Shown here one piece after another: positions 43,400 through 55,259 of a DNA stretch of 64,000 bases. This DNA is from Scleropages formosus (Eukaryota > Chordata > Actinopteri > Osteoglossiformes > Osteoglossidae), in contig NC_041808.1 in assembly GCF_900964775.1 (NCBI RefSeq), positions 4,484,595 through 4,548,594 on the forward strand, read 5' to 3'. How positions within the stretch are numbered: the stretch's first letter is position 1; the number at the start of each line of letters is the position of its first letter. Below the pieces are notes generated by a model, which saw only the letters and a list, made by a program, of their open reading frames with translations, had not been told where the DNA came from and ran no database searches. The position numbers were made by a program, and so were the translations under genes.

Positions 43400-43579
43400 A
43401 ATAAAACGCCATTACATAAATACAAATCCATATTTCCATAAGTAATAAACTGCTTTTCTAAATCAGTAAAACTGCAAATGTTGTCTTAAATAAAGTCTTG
43501 TGACGCAAATTGTAATTTGCATTTTATGTGGTTTAAATGTGGCCCGCTTGGTCTCTGAACTTGAGTACCCCCTGCTGTA

Positions 43580-44035
43580 GGGGGAAGCTACAGCATTTTT
43601 AACATCAGTATTAGACGTGTGAAAGCGGAGCATAGTTTGGTACCTCGGTGTAATAGCATCCTCTTCTGGCACCAAGCAGGAACGATCTCCGCATGTTCGA
43701 CGTCTCCACCTGATTGACGGCCGCTGCCATGTCGTAGAGAACAGTTGTAGAGTCGGAAGCAATTTTTGGGTTGCTGGAGTCGGTGAAAATGTTCCGACTT
43801 TGACTCCACAGCACTGGTCCAAACAAAGAAACTGACTATAGAAGAAATCATCCCTGCTTATCTAGGTGTACTACTGATGTAGCTAAAAATGTAACAGCAA
43901 TTCTTCCCACCCAAGTCAGTGCTGGAAAACTTTTCTGCAATGAAAATAGTTACATCAGATTTAAGGGCTTCTGTGAAGGAGGATCTGGCAGAAGCAATTC
44001 TGTTTTTAAGAACAAGTTGGTAGTAAATTTTGGAT
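43580..44035. other. Intergenic DNA
   Basis: No gene recognised; minus-strand frames at 43463-43851 lack motifs. Confidence 0.4.
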
Positions 44036-44037
44036 TT

Positions 44038-44215
44038 GGACTGAGGGGCACGGTGATGCCGCGGGTTTGGCTGGGGCCTGGTAGGGGATCGAGTCTTGCT
44101 TGGGGCGCCTTGCAGCAGAGTGGCGTCCCACCTGGGGTGTGTCCCCTCCCCCTTCAGCCTCGCGCCGTGTGTTGCCATGACCGTGCTCAGGACAAGTGGT
44201 TGTAGACATCGTATG
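44038..44215 (+). repeat. SINE family A, diverged
   Basis: GGGGCACGGTGATGCCGCGG, GATCGAGTCTTGCTTGGGG, GTCCCACCTGGGGTGTGTCC and AGGACAAGTGGTTGTAG. Confidence 0.75.
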
Positions 44216-44219
44216 TGTG

Positions 44220-44905
44220 GATTTGGATTTTTGATTTGACCCCTATTCTATAGATACAATGTTTCTTTAAAAATTTAGTAGGGATGAACTTTTCAATCTT
44301 TTACAATATAATTATTTCATTTAATGTAATCTTTCATGCTACATTCAGTTAAATTTTATATTCAAACAATGCTTTAATCTGGAAAAGGAAAGGTTATGTA
44401 CCTAATTGAGTTTATTTTAAAATGGTCATTTGTTAAGTTGCTTTAAGTTTTTTTTTTTTTTTTAAGTTTTCACTTTGAAATCTTAGTAGGATGTACTTCA
44501 GATTTTTGAACTGGTGAAGAAAGATGTTCCTGATTTTCTTTTATACCCTTTTACTTTATAACCTTTAGATAAAAATATAACCTCTTTTTAGTTTTATGTT
44601 TAATATTACTTAATGTTTCTAACTTCTATAATAAATAATATAAAAAAGCCACAATGACATAGCTATAGCCTTTAAACCCAAACAGGTTAGGGTGCTAAAA
44701 AGTGGCCTGATTATTCATGCTGGCAGTGATGTGTGCTTTCAGTCAATATAGGAAATAAAATTAGTCTAATTACAAATATAGGAGTCAGAGGTACCATAAA
44801 CTGAGGAGTTGGAATCTAAGGTTTTGTGTACCAACTCTACAGACCTGTTTCAGTGGCATCAAAATGATCCATTAACAGAGACTCTACTCAGTCACTTTAA
44901 ATCAA
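44220..44905. other. AT-rich intergenic DNA between the fshr array and foxn2
   Basis: AT-rich, with a T run at 44450-44463. No gene or repeat family recognised. Confidence 0.5.
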
Positions 44906-44913
44906 AAGGATAT

Positions 44914-44919
44914 TTTATT
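44914..44919 (-). terminator. Candidate poly(A) signal of foxn2
   Basis: TTTATT on the plus strand, i.e. AATAAA for foxn2, about 1.6 kb past the stop codon. It would give a 3' UTR of 44.9-46.5 kb, which otherwise holds no gene. Other, closer weak signals cannot be excluded. Confidence 0.4.
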
Positions 44920-46503
44920 CAGTAATACCTTATAACGCAGTTGCATATCTTTGGCAAAAATAAAACTTTATAAACATTTTGTTAACAGAGGCTGGCATAG
45001 AAAACTCATAAAACTGGCGCACCGCTTGAGTGCAATGAATTGGCAGCTTTGGGAACAAATAAAAGTCCAAATTAAGCTCTTATAATCAAATCTCAATAAT
45101 AGGCAAATAACATACAAGCTCTGTCACCGTGAACAACCAAACGGCCCGTAAACATAACTTTGTGAATACTGTGCAGAACTGAATGGAAGACCTGGTGCCT
45201 TCGTCCCCGGGATGCGACCCCACCCACAGCGGCCAGCGACGCCCCCTACAGATACCCGCGAAAGGGAGGAATTTGTGAACTCGCCCACGTGAAGCCGCTC
45301 CGAGCGTCGCTCCCGCGGTTACTGCACCTCTTTTGCACGTCCCGACTCGCAGACAGGAACAACGAGCGTGTTCACAGCTAAGCGGCCTGACGACCCCCCA
45401 CTCCACCCCAACAGTTTCTATGGCAACAAACCAGGATGAGATAAATAAATACTGTATGGAAGTGAGCGGTGGCTCTGCTCGATGGCAGTGAGGAAACCTC
45501 CAGGGGAGGCGGGCTACATGTGTCGTCGAGGAAGGGATGGGGAGATCTGCGACCAATCACAACCCAAATCACGCGACCTGAGCACAAGCAGGTGCACAAA
45601 GTCTGATGTGGGCGTGGCCATCCCCCTCCCCACCCCTCCCTCTTCAGCTGTGCACCTTGCATAGACTCTTAACAGAAACACCCAGAAGCTCTGAACACTT
45701 GAGTTTGCAGTGTGGAATTCTGGACAGCCAGCACCACTGACTCCCGGAAACCAAACGTGACCTGAAATCCAAACATGCGGAAGGCATCAGAACCGAATTA
45801 CCATAAGGACACTAATAAAAACAGAACAAATAGGGGGGAGGAGGGACAGGAGGCTCCGGAGGGTGACTGGATATTTACTGTGGCCATTTTGTACCCTTTC
45901 CAGCCTTTCCCTCCTCCGGCCCCTCCAGGTCGCAGGCCTCGTACCCCCAAACCTCACACACCCAGAACAAACCCAGTATCTGCCCCACCGCAGGGCAGAT
46001 GTGAGCAAAGGAAGAGAAATATCAAACTGTGTCTCCCACAGCTGGGCACCAGTTCAACACCCACCACAGGGTCAACATGCAAACAGCGATACAAAAATAA
46101 TATATATTTACATGCCTTAAAGGCTGTTATTGCATTTTTTTCCTCCTTTGAATCTCATCACCAAGCTCATAAGGTTTGATTCAATTTCCACCCTGACCAG
46201 GGCTTCCGAGAGCTGCAGTAGCAGACTAGAACCTACTTCGTCATCCGTGCCCGACGCCCCCTCCTTCCAGATGGGGACCATGCAACTCCTCATCTCACCA
46301 AACACTTTCCAGTTTTTCCACTTCGATCCTCCAGCACCCAATCAGAAACCATGCATCTTTCCTTTTATGGCTTATTCCACCAGTTTGAACAAATATATTG
46401 CCACGTGTGTCAGACTCTGGGAAGCATCAGTTTTAACGTATAGAAAAATGAAGACAACACTGCCAGGAGGAGAGGGAGGTCTGGGGGCAAAGGTCAGAGA
46501 TGT

Positions 46504-49500
46504 CTACTTCCTGTTGTGCTTGGCGCTCTTGGCACTATAACAGGTGGTCTCGCCTTCGGAGGAGAGGCCGGCCAGGTGCAGCAAGGACCCCGCAGCCTCC
46601 TTCAGCTCCTCGTCCACCTCGACTCTGGGCTCGTGCCACACCCTCTTCCCCAGGGTAGGCGTGGCCCTTGGAGGGCAGGAATGCCCCACCCTCTTTGTCA
46701 CAGCAGCCCCATCCTCCCCCGCATCTGGTTCGGAGTCTTCATCGCTGTGGAAGCCCTCGCTGCCGGCGCGGTGGGCCCGCGGGGAGTGGGAGGGTAGGGG
46801 GGCGGAGCCAGAGCGAGGCACCCGCCGCAGCGAAGGGAGGCTGCTGTACGTGTGGTCCTGCTTCGGGTCCCCGCCACTATCCAGAACCAGGTTCCTGCAG
46901 GACAGGTCAATGGGGCCATCCTGCTCGTCTGGGACAGGGTGACACAGAGACACAGACGAGGGTATAAACTTAACTAGCAGAAACACTCAGGCTCGCTGTC
47001 TTATCGCACTTTTACTATGGCAAGTGTACTGTTATTGTACGCTTCTGGCTTCTTTCTGTTCGTTTACTAAACCTGTACAGAAATATGGCAAAAGGTAATG
47101 AATCTCTGTATCTGTTACCACCTAACATACACGCACACAAGAAAGCAGCCTCTCGCCCAATGAGCGTGTGGAGTGCAAGTTAGTTAATGCAGGTAATCTA
47201 TCGTTCGAAACTAAACAGATTAATGGAAACTTTATTGAACAGAAGCACAGCAATGAACTGGGAAGAGAAAAGTGTAAGAAAACCTCAATGACAGAGAGCC
47301 AGGGAACGTATGGCACAGGAAGCAGTGAGGTGCGGCACAGGAAGCTACAAGTTAAGCTCAGGGAGGGATAGAAATCGGGGGTGAGCTGACTCTCTTACAT
47401 CGGTCAGCATGGAGCTCAGGGGCGGAGTTTAACAGCATCATGGCAGCGGCAGCATCAATGTCAGAGTCTGAAAGGAAAACATGCATGTCACACACAAGGT
47501 GTGTGTATGGTACGCAGGTGAGGGTGTGTGCGCGTGTCTTTCTACAACTGACGAGGGACCCGTAAACCAAGCACACCAGAGTGAAAGACTAATGGGAATG
47601 AGGGCACAGACAAATGTTAAGAGGATAAAGACACACCTTTTATGGGGCAGGTCTGTTCCCGCAGGACAAGGTGACGGGGAGGCGAAGAGGCGCTGTGGGC
47701 AAAACACACTTGAGTCACGACATCGATGAGCCGGCGGAGTCACCCCGACACCACATCACCCAATCATCCTTCAGATCCCACTGCCTGTAGCCCTGCCTGA
47801 CCACCCTGTCCCCACCTGACCCTCCTGCCGCCATGGGCACATAGCCTTACCTAGGTGGGGAGGCTGGGGGAGTGCGGAAAGCATTGACTGGAGGGAAGTG
47901 CTGCTTCTTCAGGGCCTGGAGCAGGTAAGGCCGGTGCTCGGGATCCACACACCACAGGGACCCCTTTCCGCTTGGCTGAGGGGGTTGGGAAGGGAGGGAG
48001 GTTACAAAAAGTCAGAGTCTACACGTCTGTGTGCGTTGGGGGGGGGCGAGAGCAGCATTGAAGGAAACAGTTTGTGTAACACCAGGACTCTGCCCTGTCT
48101 GAACCACTTGCCAATGAAAAATCTTTACTGGTTGGCTGTCACTTATCAGTTGAACTGATTGAATTAACACACACAGCAGGTTACACAGAGGGGACATGTA
48201 ATTCAAAAGATTCATTAGGGATCCAGCTGTAGGACCTTTGAGGATGCTGCTTAACTGAACTGCTTCAGTAAAATATCGAGAGAGACAAACTGGTAACAAT
48301 GTTAAGCTGCTGTGAACAGACTCAGACACAAGTGATGTTCTTTTAAGCCTCAATCATTTCTACAAAGGTGGCCCTTATATTATGACATACGTGAGTTATG
48401 ACAACATGGACTTACAAAGGCTGATCCATCGGCATTTTCATATTATATCAGAGTCCCGAATTTGGTCATAACGCCTAACACTGACCGCTCCACCTACCGT
48501 ACGACACGACTGACTGTGCACGGCGCGAGGAACCGTATTTCTTTAAGACTTGGTGCGTCTACCAGCGACTGCATTTTATTTTCATAAATGTGTAATTTCC
48601 ATAATGTTTTGCTTGCAATTCCATTCAAAGTTTTTTCTGAAATATCTAGCAAATGGTGGTGCAGAAAAGAAAAATTCAGAAAAACAAAAACAGCATAGAT
48701 GAAACTACTATACTAAATGTATTACTATTCTTTATTACTGTTATTTTAACAAGAGAAATGTATGAAATTGGTGAAAAAAGATAAAGCCTTGCCGGACAAC
48801 GAATAATTTGGGCATGTTAATATTTTACATATCCTTATGATTTATTTCCTTATGGTTTATATAATACGGCATAAGGGGGTTTTCAACTTACGACAATCAT
48901 TGGATCAGAACCATGTTGTGAGCTGAAGACCACCTGAGGCCTGGTTTAATTGGCTCGCGGACCACTGCACGGAGGAATAAACATCACCTTGACTCGACTG
49001 CCAGTGATCTTGAACAGGACGGAGGATATGCGGACGTGTGTCGCTATGGCAACGGAAACCAGGTCGCGTGACTGGAGAGTTAGAGGAGGAGCCGAGAAAC
49101 CATTAGTCGACATCTCCATAAGAGACTCCGAAGCAATACTGACCTTACCCATACCCTTACTATAGTAACTTAATCCATACATAGAGAGATTAATAACTAC
49201 AAAAACAACCTGCAAGACAGCCACAGGAAACACCATCCATACACAACACACCACACACAGCCCTGCTGCACACTATTCACTGCAGTTCTACAGAACTGTG
49301 CAAATGAACAAGAAAAAGTGTTTTTATTAATTCTGCATGAATCTGTAAAAATCCAAGATGAGTCACCACATTGCAAACTGAACCTCCAGTTGCCCCAATT
49401 GGGAACGAGGCAGAAAGGAAGGAAGGAAGGAAGCGGGGAATGCGCCCTTGGGCTTTTCTAACGGCCCCTCTGGAGCAGTAAATCTGCTAAAACTCCCGAG

Positions 49501-50418
49501 GCAGAGGCTAAATTTAGGAGGGGGAGCCATGTAAACACGGTACTCGGCACTGGGCCCTATGGACCTCACCACTAGGTGGAGATGTTTGCGTGCACTGCTG
49601 TCCTCCACATCACTAGATGGAGCTCTGTCCTTGCACCCTTCTCTTCCAGATACCTGGGAGACAGGATCTCAGCTGAAACACAGCCATGCTAATAAGAGGT
49701 GTGTATGAAAAAGAGGTGATGTGTATCTTACATGCTCATTGTGTCAGACAGCATCTGTCATTTAACCCATTCCTCATATGCCTCTAATTATTCACATTGC
49801 TGACATTAAAACCTCACATCTCACCTTGGCCAGGCTCTTGTCCACCTTGCGGAAGCACTTGTTGAGGGAGAGGTTGTGCCGTACTGAGTTCTTCCAACCA
49901 GCAGGGGCGTTGGAGAAGTACGGGAAATGCTTCTGAATCCAGCCGTAAATATCCTTGACGGGGAGGGACTTGCCGGGTGACTGCTCGATGGCCATGTAGA
50001 TGAGTAAGGAGAAGGAGAAGGGAGGTTTGGACTTGAGCAGGTCCTTGCCCTTGTCATGGCCCCCCAGTAGCAAGGAGGATGGAGAGACGGACGAGGAAGA
50101 CGCCGCGGATGCAAGGACGCGTGGAGACCTGGACTCGCCCTCAATGTCGAACAGGGAGCCGCTGGCAGCTGATGCCTCGACTCCGCCCAGGGGGAACTTC
50201 TGCAGCAGGTTCTCATTGAGCCAGTTGAGGTTGGTGAGCTCCTCATCATCACTGTTGGCCCCGCCCACCCCATCCAGACTGGTGGGACAGGGGCTGGCAG
50301 CGGCGCTCCGCGCCTCGGGGAGTGTGACTGGCCCTAAGGCCAGGCCCCCGCGTGCCACCCGCTCCTCCTGCGCCGTTCCCGCTTTCTTATCTGGCGACAT
50401 CCCGATGCTCGGGCCCAT
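46504..50418 (-). CDS. foxn2: Forkhead box protein N2 (5 coding exons)
   Basis: Nuclear winged-helix transcription factor. Coding exons on the minus strand: 50418-49825, 47975-47851, 47692-47637, 47467-47399, 46928-46504 (1269 nt, 422 aa; human FOXN2 is 431). All junctions are GT/AG and in frame. The start [12 protein letters not shown] matches the FOXN2 N-terminus, followed by [16 protein letters not shown]. The forkhead domain (about 130-225) has [36 protein letters not shown] and, in exon 2, [20 protein letters not shown]. Exon 4 has the family signature [14 protein letters not shown]; the last exon has [13 protein letters not shown] and [22 protein letters not shown]2 fits better than FOXN3 on the start and on DIDAAAAMM. 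The 56-nt third exon is short and easy to miss. An acceptor at 50433 shows a non-coding exon upstream. Likely functional; convergent with the fshr array. Confidence 0.95.
48372..48937 (-). mobile_element. Possible non-autonomous DNA transposon in foxn2 intron
   Basis: The ends carry imperfect inverted repeats: AGGTGGCCCTTATATTATG on the left and, reversed, AGGTGGTCTTCAGCTCACAA on the right, with GACAACATGG / CACAACATGG inside each. Style and length are those of a MITE. It lies in the intron between coding exons 1 and 2 of foxn2. No coding frame. Confidence 0.4.
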
Positions 50419-50432
50419 CAAACCAAGAGGGG

Positions 50433-52122
50433 CTGTGGAGGGGGGGTGGAGACAAATGCCAGTAAATTAGCATGAGAGTCATGGAGAAGAGCACCCCACC
50501 ATCCCGCTAGAACACTTCCACCAGGAGAGCCGGGCTACCGATCCACGGAGCCTGTCTGTCAAGCGTCTGAGCGATCGGGAGAGCAGCGAGCACCCAGGGT
50601 CCGACACACATCTCTAGCATTCCGTGGCGGCTTGTTTCTGTGCGGGATGGTGAGGGGGAGGGCAGATTTACTTAGAGGAGCTGCCGCCATGGCAACCGAG
50701 CACAGCTAAACCAGTCGCCATGAGCGCAAGGATGATTCATCACATCCGAAACGGGAACGATGGAATATGTGAGCAGCGGGGAGACCTCCGTACACACAGC
50801 GCACACTGATGTGGGCCTCAGCGTGTGTGTGTGTGTGTGTGTGTATATCCGTGCATGTGGTCACACGGGGCTCGCCCTGTGTAAGTAGGACACTCTGAAT
50901 AATGATCCACTCAGTGCATCTTCATCTCCATCGCCACCACCTGTTCACACACACATACGACAGATGGATTACCCAAACCCCCGAAACACTACACACTTGA
51001 CACGAAGGATACAAGGACTGCGCGAACATTCAGCCCCACATACACACCATCAGCTCGACCCACATCAGCCACGCAAACCTAAGCTGCTCCGAGTGCTTTT
51101 AATCAGCTGCCTGTGAAAATTAATTTGGGCTGCTCAGTGTGTAGCGCTGGTGCCTTGCCACACCCAGGCTGTGCATTTGGACACAGGTTCGCATCCCTCC
51201 CAATCTCTGCGGAGTTTGCATTGTCAGCCACATAGCAAATGCACTGGGTGCTCAATGGGGGACCAGAGTGTTATTAGAGATGAACTTGTGCCCTTTTGGT
51301 GTTTTCTCTACACAAGGATGGAGTAGTAAGGAACCAGAACCTCAGCAAGGGTCCAGAACAAGGCGTCAGTTCATTATCTCTATCGCCCACACGCGAGGAA
51401 AAAGATGCGGCGGTGTAACTTTTAAAGTGACCTTCTGCTGCAGAGAGCGAGTTCGCCAATATTGAAAAGCCTGACAGGTCTAACCGAAAACAACAAAATA
51501 AACAGAGACCAAAAAGGCAGATGCAAGTTCAGCAGAGCGCAGTAAACGTATTTAAAAAAAAAAAAAAAAAAAATTCTAAAGCATAATAATCCTGAAACTG
51601 GAGTGTGAGTCACCGCAAAGACAGCCATGGCATTGTGGGGTGGGGGGATGTTCGTCATTGTGACGTCACCGCTGCTGGAGCAGGTGCCCCACGTGTGGCT
51701 CTGCGGCTCAATGGTGCGTTGCCGTGACAACGGAAGCCCTGCCCCCTGAGAGCAGCTGACACGCCGCAACGCCGAGGGAAAGAGGAAGTGGCTGTTGTGC
51801 TCCTTTGGCAAGCGAATAAAAAAGAAGGTCTTGGCACGGTGCGGACGGGGGCCTCCAGCCGCAGCCGCGCCATGGGGCGGAACCCGTTTCCCCAGACGGT
51901 GCACAGAGGAAACAGGACAAATCGAGTGTTGTTCCTGATCTCAGCTTTCCTCCCACTCTGTGACACCAGTCTCCTCCTGTAAAACGACAGGAAGGAGGAG
52001 AAGATGCAGAGGAAAACACTGTTTGCTGGAGGTTGAGTGGCTCATTGCTGTCCTAGAGGAACAACACCCCCCCCCCAACACACACACACACACACAGATA
52101 CATGGCCACACAGCATTCCCTG

Positions 52123-52156
<34 letters not shown>

Positions 52157-54958
52157 ATTTGTTGAGGCCAGAAAGGCTGACAAAAAGAAGCAGCGTTGCC
52201 CAGCATATCCTCCAGCAAAGACCACGATGCCATCAGCAGGGCCTTTGGGGAGGTGGGGTGCGACCCCACATCCTACTGCAACAGGGGTGAGCTCAAACAC
52301 AGCACCCAAAAACATGATGCCAACCTGGGAGCTGCTTATTTGCCAGCCCGATTGTAAAAGGTCCGACTCTTCATCACCACCCTGGGTTGTAGTGTTACCA
52401 AGGCAACCAGGGGTAACGACCCCCTTGGGAAATGTAACCCCCCCCCATCAGTCAATTCTACTGTTCCTGGACATGAGTTGGGAGGGGGGACAGTAGAAAA
52501 AGTGTACAGCCGGAGAAGAGGAACGAGTGATTGCTGAACACGGGTCACACGGTCAATGAAGCCTGTGTGCGAGTGTGCGTGCACGTGTGTGTGCACACGT
52601 GCCTGTATGTGAGCGCATGTCAAGGCTCCAACACCACAGCCTCTTCTTCACCAGACTCTTGATTCTGCATCATCCCAAGGACCCTGTTGCCTTAGACGTG
52701 ACCCTATGACCCGTTACCCTTATGGTCACTCCTGCACACACCACCTTGAAACACACACCTGCTCCACGGCAGCCGCAGTGCAACTCCCTCCCACAGACCA
52801 GGTAACTCCAGGAAGACCCGCGGGGGCCACCTTCACCGCCATGTTGCCCATGGCAACCAATTTGCTTCCAGAGGGAGGGGGCAGTTGGAGCCTCTGCAAG
52901 TTGGTGGTCTCGATCGACGGCATAGAGGAGCAAACGGTGTGCTTTTACACCGCACTACAGCTATTGGGGTCCCTCGGAACAGGCCGATTCACGCCGAGCG
53001 CGTGCACACGCACACACAACTAATCAAACAATGTATCTAAATGTGTGGATTGCTTGGCTCAGGTTCAAGAACACCCCGACTAATTGTGCATGCCATACAC
53101 CGGGCCCAGCACTTCCTGCTAGTACCCGTCAGTCAAAAAACCACCCCCCCACCACACTCACACAGCTCAAAGTCGAGGCATGGGACACCCCCCAGCAGGT
53201 GGAGGGAACACAGCCCCTTCGGGCAACATACTGTATTAACAGCCATCCATCTCGCACACGCTGCCAATTACAACTACGGCCCTTTACCACGTTCACTGGT
53301 GTGAGTGCACGCGTGCGTGCATGTGTTCCCTCTCCAATAAACAACATCTGTGAAGGACTACCTCGGGCTACAGCACTACCGCGGTAGAGGGACGCGAACA
53401 CAAAACACAGATATCGTTTCCCCTACAACGGCAGCCTGCCTGGGAAGCGTTCATGTGATCACAGTGGAAACCGCTGCTGCCCTTCATGGTAAATTTAAAC
53501 TGAAACTGGTAAATTTCACAAATGCTGAGTAGGTCATAAAAAGTGATGCTCTTGCGGAACAAGGGACCCACGATGCGAAGCGGTGAGACACTCGCTGCAG
53601 GGCGTGTCCTCGCTGTCCACCGTCACCGTCCACCGTGAGAGCTGCGGTGTAGCCACACCCCCCGTGCAACGCCCGCAACCCACTGCATGTTCAAAGTAAC
53701 CTGTTTTACACCATCATAACTTTGTTTACACGTTTGAATACAAGGTGCAGGCTAAGCGCTCAGATTTTTGATGTGCCAGTGCTGTGGGGACGGAGGACAG
53801 TCCGCCTGCAGCAATGCATCACAGAGGTGACCTCCTCACTGGACCACTGAGAAGAGGCGGGGCTCCTGCCACTGAGAATAAGCCCCGCCCACCGACTCAG
53901 GCGGTACACAGTAATCGGTTCGAGGTGGAGCGTAGCTAGAGGTCCCGACAGAGTACTGGGTAACACACGTCCACTTGATACACCTGCAGGACGACACCTC
54001 CTCTCCCTCTCATTGTCTCTCTACAGCAGTGCAGCACATCAGCTGGACCAGGATAGAGAAGCTGAACGTCAGAGTGGACATTCGGATGCTGCGTGACCTC
54101 CAGTTAGCCCCTGTGTGTGTGTGCGTGAGGGAGAAAGAGTGTGTATGTATGTGAGAGCGACAGAAAGAGAGTGTGTGTAAGAGAAGGAGAGAGTGCGTAT
54201 GTGTGTGAGGAAGAGAAAGAGAGTGCGTGTGTGAGAGAGAGTGTGTGTGAGAAGCAGAGAGTGTGTATGTCTATGTGTGTGAAAAAGAGAAAGAGTGTGT
54301 GAGAGAGAGGACCACAGTGGGGACGGCTACCACGTGTCCGAGTCACTCACAAAAACAATGAATCTCGCGCAGATGTTGCTGAAGCGAAGCCGCAACGGTA
54401 GCTGTACCACGCGGTAAAACCCCTGCGCACTGTGGACACACTGACTGAGGTGAGAGGAAACGGGAGTGAAACGGCTCTCACATTTCTACACATTTACAGC
54501 GATGTTCATCTTCAGGAGGAGAAGAGAACCGGGAGCGCGAGCGCGCACACAGATACACAGACACACACACACAGGCACGACTGGGTATTTTACACAATTC
54601 AATTCGGAATTCCTCCCCCCCTACACACACACACACACACACTGAGGTAGCAAGCCAAGGTTCAACGGGCACATCAGCCTTCCTGTGTGTGACACAGCGA
54701 ACGACTCTTACTTCACTTCAGGCGCCTGAAGAGCCCCGCGCGCGAGCCGCCACACAACACAACAAGAAAATACCTGTTAAACGGCGCAGTCCGACCGCAT
54801 GGCCAACTGAGCTCCGGTGACACACACGACAACTGGAGTCGCTCGCGCCACAGCGACGCGGACGAGCGAGAGGACAACGAACGAGACGACTTTTCCGCGT
54901 GCCCGAAACGCGCGCTCCTCGCGCTGTCACACGCAGTTCCGCGAGCTCGTGTACTCAC
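50433..54958 (-). other. foxn2 first intron (5' UTR intron)
   Basis: No coding exon recognised. It contains a TG run (50824-50844), A runs at 51553-51573 and 52125-52154, a CA run at 52079-52096, a tRNA-like repeat remnant at about 51140-51215 (GGTTCGCATCCCTCC) and GA/TG-rich simple sequence at 54110-54310. The long frames here are low-complexity or GC artefacts. Confidence 0.5.
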
Positions 54959-55255
54959 GCTCGTGCATGGCATGCCCGTTCCGGAGCGCCGCTGGGACCC
55001 GTCCGCGCAGCTGCCCGCCTCGCTCCACTGTCACAAAGCAGCGCCGCGAGGACCACCCCCTTCCTCCCGCCGCCGTCGCCAGGGCAACGCTGCCACGTCA
55101 GCCAATCGCAGCGCGGCGATGCACCGACGTTCAGGAAGTGCGAAGGGTCGCGCGCCACGCGTTCGCCATTTCGGCTCAGGAGCGACTTGTTTACTCAAGA
55201 GTGGCGGGGCCGCGCACTGGCCACGTGATGACGTGTAACGTCCGTTTCCTCTTTT
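54690..55255 (-). promoter_or_regulatory. CpG-island promoter and non-coding first exon of foxn2
   Basis: Dense CpG over about 550 bp. On the minus strand a strong donor, GAGC|GTGAGTAC, ends an exon at 54959; joined to the acceptor at 50433 it gives a 5' UTR exon. The far end of the exon (transcription start) probably lies at 55000-55200. Frames across the island on both strands are composition artefacts. Confidence 0.6.
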
Positions 55256-55259
55256 GACT

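Larger units (their letters stand above)
41703..43577 (+). mobile_element. hAT-superfamily DNA transposon, internally deleted, carrying an LTR and a SINE
   Basis: The ends are imperfect inverted repeats: GGGGTACTCGAGAGACGGCC on the left and, reversed, GGGGGTACTCAAGTTCAGAG on the right. Inside are a BED-type zinc-finger start (41999-42310) and, in another frame, the conserved hAT dimerisation end (about 42319-42376: FGSTYVCESAFSAMG), continued after the LTR by LTDRHLTN and LKPLVKRIM near 42725-42830. Most of the transposase, including the catalytic core, is missing. No convincing 8-bp target duplication was found. Confidence 0.75.

Noticed and set aside
49792-49824. C-terminal [10 protein letters not shown] on the first foxn2 coding exon
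   Set aside because: Intron read-through past the donor at 49824; the forkhead domain continues in the exon at 47975.
54432-55257. Several plus-strand frames in the foxn2 CpG island
   Set aside because: Arg/Ala/Pro-rich composition artefacts without motifs; the minus-strand donor at 54959 explains the region as a non-coding exon.
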